This document shows positions 10,497 to 19,966 of a stretch of 64,000 nucleotides of DNA, piece after piece. How positions within the stretch are numbered: the first letter of the stretch is position 1; each line of letters opens with the position of its first letter. Below the pieces are notes generated by a model. The model was not told the origin of the DNA and did not search any database. It saw only the letters and a program-made list of their open reading frames with translations. The DNA lies in the NCBI RefSeq assembly GCF_003996985.1, contig NZ_RJJX01000001.1, positions 186,001 to 250,000 of the forward strand, given 5' to 3'. Both the position numbers and the translations under genes were made by a program. The stretch comes from Ancylomarina longa (GTDB taxonomy: Bacteria; Bacteroidota; Bacteroidia; Bacteroidales; Marinifilaceae).

Positions 10497-10647
10497 TATT
10501 TAATGTAGTTAGATTCTTATCAATAACTTCTTAACATAGTCCTTTAATTCAATTTCTATAGATGATAAAGCCAATGCGGAATATTTAATTAACAACTTCA
10601 CCACAAATCGCTAACACTTTAATTACCAACACCTATCAGCCAAGAAT

Positions 10648-11907
10648 TTATTCCGTCCATTTTAATCTATCCTCAGGAGAAAATTGCCAAGGTGCACCGT
10701 TATTTTCTATATTAGCGAACATTGCATTAAGACCTGCAGGAGCAACTGCCTCCTCCATCACTAAATACCTTCTCATATCCATGATTAGGTTTGGATGGCT
10801 AATATCTATCGGACATTCCTGTGCGCACGCATTACAAGTAGTACAGGCCCACAATTCCTCCTCACTTATATAATCTCTCAAAAGAGATTTCTCATCTCCT
10901 TTGCCGTTCACAGCCAATGGACCTATTTCATTCATACGATGACGCAGATCCACAAAGATTTTTCTTGGAGATAATAATTTCCCGGTAATATTTGCAGGGC
11001 AAACATCTGTACATCTGCCACATTGCGTACAAGACAAGGAATCCATATAATTCTTCCAACTCACATCTTGTACATCTTTCACACCAAAGCGAGCCACTTC
11101 TATAGTATCATCATATGCAGCATTAGGATCTAACATTAAATTTACCTCTCTAGTGATACTTGCCAAATTAGGATACTTGGTTAAAGGGGCGAGATTTGCA
11201 AGAAATACATTTGGTATCGATAAAAAGACATGAAAATGCTTGGAATATGGCAGATAATTGGCAAAACAAAAAATTAATAAGATATGAATCCACCAACCAG
11301 GCTCCTGAAGCCAGCCGAAGTTTATTCCTATTAAATGAACTAATGTTGCAGAAATTGGATATACACCATCATATCCATTAGGATGATTACTTACGTAACC
11401 CATATTATATGCAAGCAAAGAAACCATCAAAAAGCCTATGAAATAAAGAGAGATTTGTGCATCCCAATTCGCTTTTGGAGTCATTTCCACTCCAGAAAAA
11501 CGTTTAATTTTCATAAACATTCTGCGAAGTAAAAAAATCTTAATAAATGCAATTATCAATAATGCAAATACATCTCCCGAGGCAATTACAAAATCATAAA
11601 ACCAACCTATTATAACGAAAGATCTTTCCGAACCTGTAAGACCATCCACAACAATTTCTATGCTACCCAAAGTAATTACAAGGAATCCCCAAAAAACAAT
11701 GGCATGCATGAAACCAATCACTGGTTTCCGAAAAATCTTACTCTGCCCAAAGGCTACATTCATTGTATGTGAAATTCTTGCAGCTATATTTTTAATTGGA
11801 TATGCAGGCTTGGTCAGCCTAAAAAAGGACCATAAACGTCTCACAGACCAAGCAAATACAGCTAAAGTAATTAGAAGGGATAAACTAAATACAAATTGTT
11901 TTATCAT
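10648..11907 (-). CDS. Membrane NarI-like / di-4Fe-4S protein, ETF:menaquinone oxidoreductase membrane part
   Basis: The 419-residue protein has an N-terminal half with about five to six hydrophobic helices of NarI/HmcE type, starting at FVFSLSLLITLAVFAW. The C-terminal half has two 4Fe-4S motifs, CTQCGRCTDVCP and CTTCNACAQECP. This matches the first two modules of the DUF224/EMO proteins that couple EtfAB to menaquinone in fatty-acid oxidizers. The CCG module is encoded by the next gene, 151 nt on. Directly upstream (22 nt) is etfA, which supports the pairing. It would sit in the inner membrane with the Fe-S domain on the cytoplasmic side. The electron acceptor is inferred. Confidence 0.83.
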   Translation of the reverse strand: MIKQFVFSLSLLITLAVFAWSVRRLWSFFRLTKPAYPIKNIAARISHTMNVAFGQSKIFRKPVIGFMHAIVFWGFLVITLGSIEIVVDGLTGSERSFVIIGWFYDFVIASGDVFALLIIAFIKIFLLRRMFMKIKRFSGVEMTPKANWDAQISLYFIGFLMVSLLAYNMGYVSNHPNGYDGVYPISATLVHLIGINFGWLQEPGWWIHILLIFCFANYLPYSKHFHVFLSIPNVFLANLAPLTKYPNLASITREVNLMLDPNAAYDDTIEVARFGVKDVQDVSWKNYMDSLSCTQCGRCTDVCPANITGKLLSPRKIFVDLRHRMNEIGPLAVNGKGDEKSLLRDYISEEELWACTTCNACAQECPIDISHPNLIMDMRRYLVMEEAVAPAGLNAMFANIENNGAPWQFSPEDRLKWTE

Positions 11908-11929
11908 GACTCATGATTTTAAAATTCAA

Positions 11930-12898
11930 TTAAGATTTGGATTTTCGAAAAGCTTCCGTTAATCGTGGTAAAACATCCATAACATCCCCGATAATTCCAT
12001 AATCAGCAACGCTAAATATCGGAGCTTCAGGATCTGTATTAATGGCAACAATACATTTGCTTCGGCTAATGCCTGCTACATGTTGTATAGCTCCGGATAT
12101 ACCTGCAGCAATATATAAGTTTGGTGCGATCACTTTTCCTGTTTGTCCCACATGTTCTTCATGACTGCGCCATCCTTCATCCGATACAGGCCTTGAGCAG
12201 GCTGTCGCTGCTCCCAGAACTTCTGCCAGCTCTTCTACAGGTCTCCAATTATCCGGACTTCTCATGCCACGACCTGCGGAAACAACACAATCTGCATCTG
12301 TAAGGATAACTTTATTTTTTTGCTCCTCTTCACTTATAATCTGGATCTTAAACAGCCCGGTGTTCACCTCTGGATGAGATATGTCAATATTACATTCCAC
12401 AGGATTCTCAACTAATCCAAAGCAGTTCTTTGCAAGAGTCAAAACTCTTATTGCTGAATTGATCTGAACATACCCAAAAGTTTTTCCCGAAAACATTTGC
12501 TTCTTCACAACAAATGGCTTTATCGAAACGGGTAATTCCTGAACCGCTGCAACCATACCTGCTTTCAGTTTTACAGCTACTCTAGGAGCAATAGCTTTGC
12601 CACTATTATTATCTGTCATTACAACAAGCTCCGCACTCTCCTTTTTAGCAATCTGAGCAATAACTTCTGCATAAACGCGACTTGTAAGCACATTCATTCG
12701 GGCATCATTAACGGAAATGATTCTATCCGCACCATATTGTGAAAGTTTATTTAATTCTTCTTCAGTTATTTTTCCAATAGAAACAATAACTAAATTTGTT
12801 TGCATCTGATTGGCTAACTCTTTTGTATAGGATACCAATTCGTAGCTGGAATTCTTAAATTTTCCATTCCAGTTTTTGGCAAATGCGACTACTGACAT
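11930..12898 (-). CDS. etfA: Electron transfer flavoprotein alpha subunit
   Basis: The 322-residue length is typical of EtfA. The N-terminal Rossmann-like domain is followed by the conserved FAD-binding C-terminal region: SAGRGMRSPDNW, GQTGKVIAPNLYIAAGISG, and SKCIVAINTDPEAPIF. With EtfB it accepts electrons from the acyl-CoA dehydrogenase and passes them to the membrane Fe-S protein. It is co-directional with etfB (50 nt) and the downstream membrane protein (22 nt). I see nothing pointing to a bifurcating ETF, but this was not tested by structure. Confidence 0.93.
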   Translation of the reverse strand: MSVVAFAKNWNGKFKNSSYELVSYTKELANQMQTNLVIVSIGKITEEELNKLSQYGADRIISVNDARMNVLTSRVYAEVIAQIAKKESAELVVMTDNNSGKAIAPRVAVKLKAGMVAAVQELPVSIKPFVVKKQMFSGKTFGYVQINSAIRVLTLAKNCFGLVENPVECNIDISHPEVNTGLFKIQIISEEEQKNKVILTDADCVVSAGRGMRSPDNWRPVEELAEVLGAATACSRPVSDEGWRSHEEHVGQTGKVIAPNLYIAAGISGAIQHVAGISRSKCIVAINTDPEAPIFSVADYGIIGDVMDVLPRLTEAFRKSKS

Positions 12899-12948
12899 AG
12901 GCTTTCAATTAAAATTCGTTAAAGTTTAATGATCAAAAGGAAATTCAA

Positions 12949-13695
12949 TTACAACACCTTAGCTTCATTTTTTAATAATTCAACTAACTGTTCCACATGC
13001 TCTGGATCAATCATTTTACAGGTCCCTTTTGCTTGTGGTAATTCAAATTTTACAGTTTGTGTTAAAACTGGTAATTCAGCGGCGGGAATTACTTCCAATG
13101 GTTTTTTACGAGCCATCATAATCCCTCTCATCGAAGGAATCCGTGGTTCTTTTGCTATTCCTTTCTGAACAATAGCTACAAAAGGAGTTTCTGTTTTAAT
13201 CATTTGTTTTCCTCCGGGAATAGCACGTGAAACCACAATATCATCATCTAAATTAACATTAGTCACGGATGAAATACCTGAATAATTCATAAATTCGGCT
13301 AACATCGCACCCACAGATGAACCATTATAATCACTGGATTCAATACCACTAAATATCAAATCATATACATTTTCTTTAAGATATTCAGCAATTTGTCCTG
13401 CTACATGATAAGCATCCGATGGACATGCGTCGATACGAATTGCTTTATCTGCACCAATTGCCAAAGCCTTTCTTAGGGTTGCTTCAGTTAATGAGCCACC
13501 AACATTAATAACACAAACCTCATTCACCGAATTTCCAGCATCTTCCTTAAGCTCAAGCGCTCTTGTCAAGGCCAATTCATCCCATGGATTAATTATCCAT
13601 TGAATTCCTGAATCATCCAGCAATGTATTGTCTTCCTTAAACTTAACTTTTGTAGTAGTATCCGGAACATTACTAATACAGACTAGTATTTTCAT
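12949..13695 (-). CDS. etfB: Electron transfer flavoprotein beta subunit
   Basis: This 248-residue protein begins MKILVCISNVPDTTTKVKF and has the EtfB pattern with NPWDELALTRALEL, the nucleotide-site region FSGIESSDYNGSSVGAML, and the C-terminal PSMRGIMMARKKPLEVI segment (the recognition-loop region that contacts dehydrogenase partners). It pairs with etfA, 50 nt downstream, and follows the acyl-CoA dehydrogenase gene by 96 nt, its likely electron donor. Confidence 0.93.
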   Translation of the reverse strand: MKILVCISNVPDTTTKVKFKEDNTLLDDSGIQWIINPWDELALTRALELKEDAGNSVNEVCVINVGGSLTEATLRKALAIGADKAIRIDACPSDAYHVAGQIAEYLKENVYDLIFSGIESSDYNGSSVGAMLAEFMNYSGISSVTNVNLDDDIVVSRAIPGGKQMIKTETPFVAIVQKGIAKEPRIPSMRGIMMARKKPLEVIPAAELPVLTQTVKFELPQAKGTCKMIDPEHVEQLVELLKNEAKVL

Positions 13696-13791
13696 ATATC
13701 ATATTTTTAAATTTATTAAACAAGCGACTGAAACTTTAGAAGTCCTTAATGATCTAATCGACATTAATCTTCAAATTTATTTGAGTGATTT

Positions 13792-14931
13792 TCAATCCAT
13801 CAAACCACGGGAAATAACAATTTTTTGTATTTCAGAAGTCCCTTCATAGATTTGCGTGAGTTTAGCTTCTCGCATCAGTCTCTCCACATGATATTCCTTC
13901 ACGTAACCATATCCTCCATGAATTTGAACTGCTTCAGTAGTTACCTTCATTGCCGTTTCAGCAGCATAGAGCTTTGCCATAGCACTTGCGTGTCCATAAG
14001 GTTTTCCCTGATCTTTCAACCATGCAGCTTTCAAACAGAAATAACGAGCGGCTTCAATTTCAACCGCCATATCAGCCAATTTAAATGCAATTACCTGATG
14101 ATTTATAATTTCTTTACCAAAAGCTTTTCTTTCCTGAGCATATTTTAATGCCAACTCATACGCTCCGGAAGCAATTCCCAGAGCCTGAGAGGCGATACCA
14201 ATTCTTCCACCTTCCAGAGATTTCATAGCCAATTTAAAGCCAAATCCCTCTTCCCCTAATCTATTTTCTTTTGGAACCTTAACATTATTAAACATCACAG
14301 AATGAGTATCAGAGGCTCTCATTCCCATTTTATTTTCATGCGGACCAACAGAGATTCCTTCTGTATCTGCCTCCACAATAAGTGCATTGATACCACGATG
14401 TTTTAACTCTTTATGAGTTTGCGCAAACACAATATAAGTAGATGCTGATTTTCCATTAGTTATCCAATTTTTTGTTCCATTCACCAGATAATGATCTCCC
14501 ATATCTATTGCAGTAGTTCTTTGAGATGTGGCATCAGAACCTGCTTCCGGTTCGGATAGGAGAAATGCGCCTATTTTCTCACCTCGAGCCATAGGCTTTA
14601 AATATTTTTCTTTCTGTTCTTCCGTACCATATTTTTCCACTCCCCAACAAACCAATGAATTATTTACCGACATAATAACCGCGACAGAAGAATCAACCTT
14701 CGAGATTTCTTCCATTGCTAACACATAAGATATAGTGTCCATTCCCCCACCATCATACTTCGAACCGACAAGCATTCCTAAAAACCCCAATTCAGCTAAT
14801 TTCTTAACTTGTTCAGTCGGATAGATTGCCTTATCATCTCTTTCAATTACCCCAGGTAACAATTCGCGTTGTGCAAAATCACGAGCCGCATCACGTATCA
14901 TCAAATGTTCTTCGGTAAATTCAAAATTCAT
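13792..14931 (-). CDS. Short-chain (butyryl-type) acyl-CoA dehydrogenase
   Basis: This 379-residue flavoprotein of the acyl-CoA dehydrogenase family has the signatures LLSEPEAGSDATSQRT and QIHGGYGYVKEYHVERLMREAK (partly quoted here). The catalytic base is a Glu in IYEGTSEIQ near the C-terminus, E363. That arrangement is typical of short/medium-chain enzymes. Isovaleryl-CoA dehydrogenases instead have Gly there and a Glu elsewhere, so this is probably not LiuA. It likely oxidizes butyryl-CoA or a similar short-chain substrate delivered by IcmF and hands electrons to EtfBA, encoded next. Substrate specificity cannot be fixed from sequence alone. Confidence 0.9.
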   Translation of the reverse strand: MNFEFTEEHLMIRDAARDFAQRELLPGVIERDDKAIYPTEQVKKLAELGFLGMLVGSKYDGGGMDTISYVLAMEEISKVDSSVAVIMSVNNSLVCWGVEKYGTEEQKEKYLKPMARGEKIGAFLLSEPEAGSDATSQRTTAIDMGDHYLVNGTKNWITNGKSASTYIVFAQTHKELKHRGINALIVEADTEGISVGPHENKMGMRASDTHSVMFNNVKVPKENRLGEEGFGFKLAMKSLEGGRIGIASQALGIASGAYELALKYAQERKAFGKEIINHQVIAFKLADMAVEIEAARYFCLKAAWLKDQGKPYGHASAMAKLYAAETAMKVTTEAVQIHGGYGYVKEYHVERLMREAKLTQIYEGTSEIQKIVISRGLMD

Positions 14932-15076
14932 AGTTTAATTTTTTAGGTATGATTAATGTTAAAACATAAAGTATGATCAGAGATTTTAGATGATAAAATC
15001 TCCGATCAACTATTAATTAAAACGAAATGAATTTTCTTATTTTCATTGATTTATCTTACTTCATTCGTCTCCTATC

Positions 15077-16321
15077 TTAAATTCCTCTACGATAAACAAT
15101 AGCAACAAGAGTTTTATCATCTCCTCCCATATTCACTGACATAGCAAATGGTTTTCCCTTTGAAATTTCAATCTGTGCAGCACCAGCTTTACCTGTTAAT
15201 TGTTCCCATACGGTTACTGCCTGATGCACACCAGTAGCTCCTGTTGGGTGTCCCCAACCAATTAAGCCCCCGGTAGTATTAAAAGGCACCTTACCATTTC
15301 TGGATGTATTCCCGTTCAAAACAAATTCACATCCCTTTCCCTTTTCTGCAAAGCCAAGAGCTTCTGTTGCCATAATCCCTGCTATGGAAAAACAATCATG
15401 AACTTCAACTGTCGCTATTTGATCCAGGCTAATTCCTGCCATCTCAATCGCCTTCTCAGCGGCTTTTTTCATGGTAGATAAACTAGTTAAATCCTCTGGC
15501 TTTTGAGTTATATCAGCAGCTACCTGTGCAAAGCCAACCACCTCAATCGCCTCACTTGCCGGCACACCAATTCGCTTCAACCCATCGTCAGAGACAATAG
15601 CAATTGCAGAGGCTCCATCAGATACTTTAGAACAATCAAAAACATTCAGATTCTCCACAAAACGTCTTGGATTTAATGGTGTATTTGCAGTTGCTTCTAA
15701 ATTTGGATTTGTATTCTGATATTCCTGTGCTGTTTTGCACAATCGTGCATTTTCAATCGCATTACAATACCATTTAGCCATAGCTTTTCGGGTCAGTTCC
15801 TTCCCATACTTTTCGTAATAAGCTCCCGCACGATCACTAAAAGCACCAGGAAAAAAATAAGCATGACCATTTTTTCGTTCCTTTTGCCAACCCGCGCCAG
15901 CAAGAATATCAGCACCATACATAGCTTTAACAGTATTCTGCACCTCAAATCCTACAGCTAAAACAACATCTGCAGTCTCAGCAAGTACTGATTTTATTCC
16001 CGAAGCTAATGCCAATCCCCCCGAAGCACAAGCTCCTTCCACACTAATAGAAGGTTTATACTTCAAATCAGGATCAATCATTGGCAGGAAGGCAGGTAAA
16101 TTCGCCTGCTTATTAAATCGAGCTGCCATAAAATTTCCTATTACACCTTCATCTACATTTTTTGCTCCACCAATTCCCTTTAGCGTGGCTTGTCCTGCTT
16201 CTTTTATATAATGCTCCAATCCTGGTCTTTCTTTTCTTGGATTGAACTCCTTTCTTCCGGTTCCCATAGAAATGGTGTTGTAACCGGCTAGCATATATAC
16301 TTTTTTGCGTAATTTTTTCAT
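15077..16321 (-). CDS. Thiolase, SCP2/SCPx-type acetyl-CoA C-acyltransferase
   Basis: This 414-residue thiolase-fold enzyme has nucleophile Cys98 in EGACASGGLAL. Downstream are VEVHDCFSIAG and GGLIGWGHPTGATG, the SCPx-like variants of the thiolase active-site motifs, instead of the usual NVNGGAIALGHPLG of FadA/AtoB. It should cleave 3-ketoacyl-CoA with CoA in the last beta-oxidation step. The gene is 14 nt after the 3-hydroxyacyl-CoA dehydrogenase, so they are probably translated from the same message. The first nine lysine-rich residues may be an over-extended start; Met10 is an alternative. Confidence 0.87.
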   Translation of the reverse strand: MKKLRKKVYMLAGYNTISMGTGRKEFNPRKERPGLEHYIKEAGQATLKGIGGAKNVDEGVIGNFMAARFNKQANLPAFLPMIDPDLKYKPSISVEGACASGGLALASGIKSVLAETADVVLAVGFEVQNTVKAMYGADILAGAGWQKERKNGHAYFFPGAFSDRAGAYYEKYGKELTRKAMAKWYCNAIENARLCKTAQEYQNTNPNLEATANTPLNPRRFVENLNVFDCSKVSDGASAIAIVSDDGLKRIGVPASEAIEVVGFAQVAADITQKPEDLTSLSTMKKAAEKAIEMAGISLDQIATVEVHDCFSIAGIMATEALGFAEKGKGCEFVLNGNTSRNGKVPFNTTGGLIGWGHPTGATGVHQAVTVWEQLTGKAGAAQIEISKGKPFAMSVNMGGDDKTLVAIVYRRGI

Positions 16322-16335
16322 TTTACTCAGATTTA

Positions 16336-17724
16336 CTATTCAAAATACTCATTGATTGGTCCATAAGCATGAAAAAAACCCGTTTCCAAAACCGTATTCA
16401 CATCAGCTGCAGATTCAGCAACATCTGTATCAACCAACATTTGTGCAATTGCTTTGGAATTTTTGCCATAGTTCATCGCCAGCTTAGCTGCAAAACCATC
16501 AATTTGGCCAAGCTCATTAAAGAATTGCTCCAACAGCTTTGCTTTCAATTTATCACGCACTACAGTTTTCCATGCTAGTAGCGAAGTTGGCAAAACACCC
16601 ATCTTAGTTTTACACTCCGATTCAAGCGCAGCAACAGGAATATATTTCTTTTCATTTAGATCATAAACCTCTTTAATTCTACCCCTTTCATATTTAAAAA
16701 TCCCGTCCTTCTGTGAACCATCGGCAAACTGACCACCTTTCACATCATTGTCAAGCAATTGATTTAGGACCCCATGAGACAAATTTTCATTCGGAAATGA
16801 TGGTTGCATACTATCTAAAATAAATCGAGTCACATCTACTCCAACATAATCAAGTAATTGAAAGATACCCATCGGACGAACCAGAAGATCACGACTAATA
16901 GTATCAATCAAAAAGAAAGCCTTTGACCAGGAAGATTCCTTTGCAATTTCCTGAGCTTGATCCAGAGCATAAAGTGCATCACGCATAAAATGACCATTAC
17001 CAATAAAACCAGCTACATCTTTAGATTGAACCACAATTTTTCGCATCGATTTCGCTAAATCAACAGCAAATGCAAGTAATTCTTTATTCGTTTTTTCTGA
17101 TTTAATAATTTCTAATAGCTTTTGGATTACCGGAGGATTGTAAAAATGATAACCAATGATATCTCCATTTAAACCAGCTTCCTGATCAATTTCACCTATT
17201 GGAATAGAGGAAGTATTGGTTAAGAACCAAGCTTTGGCGTTATTCTGTTTTATTTGAGAAAATAATTTTACTTTCAACGACTTATCTTCTTTTATGGCTT
17301 CAAAAACCATATCTGATTCATAAGCTGTCTCCAAACGGGTGGTTGTTTGGATAATAGCCATAACATCAGCAACATACTGACGAATTATCTCTTCATTATC
17401 AATTAAGTCTTTGCGATTTTGATACCACCCCCTTAATTCAACTATATTTTTTTCCGCATGTTTTAACAATTGAGACTCCACATATTTTATTAAGTTGGAT
17501 AAGGCGACCGGAGATACATCTATAGCATTTAGCACAAAATTACCTTCCTCTTTCTTTCCAATTTTTAATTTTCCCATTTCAAGAGAAAGAAGCACCAATA
17601 TTCCACTTCCCATTTTGCCTGCTGCTCCAAGCACACTTACATTTTCCATTTTTCGGATTGAATCCATTTTCAGTGATTGTTTTTGTTGATTATTTTTTAA
17701 ACTAAACGGATGCACCTCTTCCAT
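16336..17724 (-). CDS. 3-hydroxyacyl-CoA dehydrogenase
   Basis: The 462-residue protein has an N-terminal NAD-binding fold (VSVLGAAGKMGSGI, residues about 29-41), a central ITNTSS-like segment (FLTNTSSIPIGEI) with GYHFYNPP and KDVAGFIGNGHF, and two helical 3HCDH C-terminal regions. It is longer than the common 280-residue enzyme because the helical part is duplicated. The role is NAD-dependent oxidation of 3-hydroxyacyl-CoA. There are three candidate starts (Met1, Met20 and Met26); the shorter ones sit just before the dinucleotide fold and are plausible. It lies between the crotonase (80 nt) and thiolase (14 nt). Confidence 0.86.
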   Translation of the reverse strand: MEEVHPFSLKNNQQKQSLKMDSIRKMENVSVLGAAGKMGSGILVLLSLEMGKLKIGKKEEGNFVLNAIDVSPVALSNLIKYVESQLLKHAEKNIVELRGWYQNRKDLIDNEEIIRQYVADVMAIIQTTTRLETAYESDMVFEAIKEDKSLKVKLFSQIKQNNAKAWFLTNTSSIPIGEIDQEAGLNGDIIGYHFYNPPVIQKLLEIIKSEKTNKELLAFAVDLAKSMRKIVVQSKDVAGFIGNGHFMRDALYALDQAQEIAKESSWSKAFFLIDTISRDLLVRPMGIFQLLDYVGVDVTRFILDSMQPSFPNENLSHGVLNQLLDNDVKGGQFADGSQKDGIFKYERGRIKEVYDLNEKKYIPVAALESECKTKMGVLPTSLLAWKTVVRDKLKAKLLEQFFNELGQIDGFAAKLAMNYGKNSKAIAQMLVDTDVAESAADVNTVLETGFFHAYGPINEYFE

Positions 17725-17804
17725 TTGAGCTACTTCATAAACCCATCAGCACATCCTACATCATCATCATGATCAAGCATGATTTGTTTCCCTACAAAAT
17801 TTGA

Positions 17805-18587
17805 TTATTCCCAATTGGGTTGGCGCTTCTCTAAAAAGGCTGTAACACCTTCAATTCGCTCTTTTTGATCTTCCTTGAATAAATTGCCGAAAGCCCGAGA
17901 TTCCATTTCACCGGCATCTTTCAAACTCATTTCCATCCCTTTACCAACCATTTCCTTTATTAAACTGAGTGAACGGGGACTTTTAGAAGCGATCTTTTCC
18001 GCCAATTGTATTGCTGATGAAAGAACTTCGCCTGGCGGTACAAGTTTCTGAACAACACCAAGTTGATAAGCTTCTAGTGCAGAAATACCTTCTCCTTGCA
18101 TCATTATATACATGGCATTTCCTGCTCCAATCTGACGCGAAAGTCTCTGTGTTCCATTAAACCCTGGTATCAAACCCAGATTTACTTCTGGCAATCCCAA
18201 TTTAGTTCTTTCACTTGCAATTCGAATATCACAAGCCAATGCTAATTCCAGCCCTCCCCCAAGGGCAAAACCATTAATAGCAGCAATAACAGGAATATCC
18301 AGGTTTGCAATTCGATCGAACAAAAGCTTGCCTAATTCGGCAAACTCATATGCATTCTGTGAAGAATAGGTTTGAAATGCTTTGATATCTGCTCCAGCAA
18401 CAAAGGCCTTTCCTGCTCCAGTAAGAACCAGGACACGAATACTTTGAGTAAAATCAGCATCAAGAAAATCTGACAATTCCTTAAACACATTTTCATTTAG
18501 GGCATTCAAAGCATCAGGACGAGTAAAAGTTAGAATTCCGATTCTTTCTTTCTTCTCGAATTTTAAATAGTTAAATTTCATACGCAA
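17805..18587 (-). CDS. Enoyl-CoA hydratase (crotonase)
   Basis: This 260-residue protein has both catalytic glutamates of classical crotonases: E114 in GGGLELALACD and E134 in LGLPEVNLGLIPG, 20 residues apart as in the family. The oxyanion-hole stretch is AFVAGADIKAF. It should hydrate trans-2-enoyl-CoA such as crotonyl-CoA. It is the first gene of the long minus-strand operon. The alternative start at Met3 is possible. Contrast the LiuC-type paralogue at 3859-4662, which lacks the first Glu. Confidence 0.92.
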   Translation of the reverse strand: MRMKFNYLKFEKKERIGILTFTRPDALNALNENVFKELSDFLDADFTQSIRVLVLTGAGKAFVAGADIKAFQTYSSQNAYEFAELGKLLFDRIANLDIPVIAAINGFALGGGLELALACDIRIASERTKLGLPEVNLGLIPGFNGTQRLSRQIGAGNAMYIMMQGEGISALEAYQLGVVQKLVPPGEVLSSAIQLAEKIASKSPRSLSLIKEMVGKGMEMSLKDAGEMESRAFGNLFKEDQKERIEGVTAFLEKRQPNWE

Positions 18588-18865
18588 ATAATTGTCTTTT
18601 TTTGCCGTATAAAACTTACCATATTAATTTTCATTCTGCCGAATAATTTTTCGGAGAAAAAAAATTAAAAGGACGTTTCATAGGTGTGAGTAAAACTTTT
18701 TTTTGAATCTATATATCTAAATATAACAAAAACTCTCAAGATACAAAACACGAGATCTTCCGTGTATTCCAAAGTCTCTCCCACCATCAACGTTTACAGG
18801 GGTTTAGAAAATATTAAAAATCATTATAAGACCTGTTTTTCTTTTTCTAAAGTAAAGAAAAATAA
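18588..18865. other. Intergenic upstream region of the acyl-CoA operon, with a small inverted repeat
   Basis: I see no gene in this stretch between the crotonase start and the yebC terminator. At 18639-18654 there is an inverted repeat, CCGAA-N6-TTCGG, about 50 nt upstream of the crotonase start. It is the only palindrome I noticed here and could be an operator, but this is weak. No clear TAnnTTTG box was found on the minus strand. Confidence 0.3.
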
Positions 18866-18899
18866 AAAAGCCTAATCCAAGTAAAAGGATCAGGCTTTA
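18866..18899 (-). terminator. Rho-independent terminator after yebC
   Basis: AAGCCTAATCC and GGATCAGGCTT form an 11-bp stem with one G-T pair and a loop of about 8 nt. Read on the minus strand the stem is followed by a T-rich run. It lies 33 nt past the yebC stop. Confidence 0.8.
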
Positions 18900-18931
18900 T
18901 ATATTTGCGAATATTTTAAAATAATGATTTC

Positions 18932-19639
18932 TTAGACCATATTGTGGTAAACATTTTGAACATCATCGTCCTCTTCCAATTTCTCCAACAATTTATCAAC
19001 ATCTGCAGCTGCTTCTTCAGAGAGTTCCTTGGTATCCATTGGAATTCTTTCGAATCCTGAAGAAATAACGGCAACATTGTTTTCCTCTAAATAAGATTGT
19101 ATTCTACCAAAATCAGAAAATGCACCGTATAACATGATACCATCCTCATCTTCAAACACCTCATCAACTCCCAGGTCGATTACCTCCAACTCTAATTCCT
19201 CTAAATCCTGACCTGTATTTTCAATTTTAAAATGGCATTTGTGTTCGAACATAAATTCCACACTACCTGCAGTTCCTAAACTACCATTGGTTTTATTGAA
19301 ATAACTACGCACATTTGCAACCGTTCTGTTATGGTTGTCCGTTGCAGTTTCTACCAATACAGCAATTCCGTGGGGTGCATACCCTTCATATACAAGTTCT
19401 TTATAATCTTTTTGATCTTTTGATGTAGCACGCTTTATGGCTCTTTCAACATTATCCTTAGGCATGTTGGCGGCTTTTGCATTTTGGATTACCGCACGCA
19501 ACCGAGAATTCGATGTCGGGTCAGGACCGCCTTCTTTTATTGCTATTACAATATCCTTACCTATTCGGGTAAAGGCTTTGGCCATCTTATCCCAACGCTT
19601 AAATTTACGCGCTTTTCTAAATTCAAATGCTCTTCCCAT
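18932..19639 (-). CDS. yebC: YebC/TACO1-family regulatory protein
   Basis: This 235-residue protein is a clear YebC/PmpR family member: MGRAFEFRKARKFKRWDKMA at the start, GGPDPTSNSRLR, KAANMPKDNVERAIKRA, and YEGYAPHGIAVLVE. The C-terminus is acidic, which is common. Family members act as transcription regulators or as translation factors easing ribosome stalling at proline stretches; which role applies cannot be told here. It stands alone with its own terminator. Confidence 0.95.
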   Translation of the reverse strand: MGRAFEFRKARKFKRWDKMAKAFTRIGKDIVIAIKEGGPDPTSNSRLRAVIQNAKAANMPKDNVERAIKRATSKDQKDYKELVYEGYAPHGIAVLVETATDNHNRTVANVRSYFNKTNGSLGTAGSVEFMFEHKCHFKIENTGQDLEELELEVIDLGVDEVFEDEDGIMLYGAFSDFGRIQSYLEENNVAVISSGFERIPMDTKELSEEAAADVDKLLEKLEEDDDVQNVYHNMV

Positions 19640-19659
19640 AATTGTTAATAAATTTTTTG

Positions 19660-19667
19660 CAAAAATA
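19660..19667 (-). promoter_or_regulatory. Candidate -7 box for yebC
   Basis: Read on the minus strand this is TATTTTTG, a match to the Bacteroidetes TAnnTTTG -7 element, 21 nt upstream of the yebC start. I see no convincing -33 TTTG at the right distance. The rest of the gap to 19966 holds no gene that I can support. Confidence 0.4.
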
Positions 19668-19966
19668 GTACTTGTGATTCAATCTTTGAAGTGAAAGTAG
19701 AATTATTTTAGGAGAATGCTGTTTATTATGGGAAAATGAAACTTGCAATTACAATTTATCTACAGTAAATTATTTCACTATGACTTAATTATCAATTAAA
19801 AACAGTCGTTAGTTAATACCATGGCAAGTGAGCTAAAATATTTTATTATTTCTCCATAAAACGATTGAAGTTAAAATATTTGTGGAGCATGAAATTGCTC
19901 ATTGTTTTCGGGTTAAGGAATATATACTTTAGGCACACCATTATAATTTAAACAAAACCTATACAT

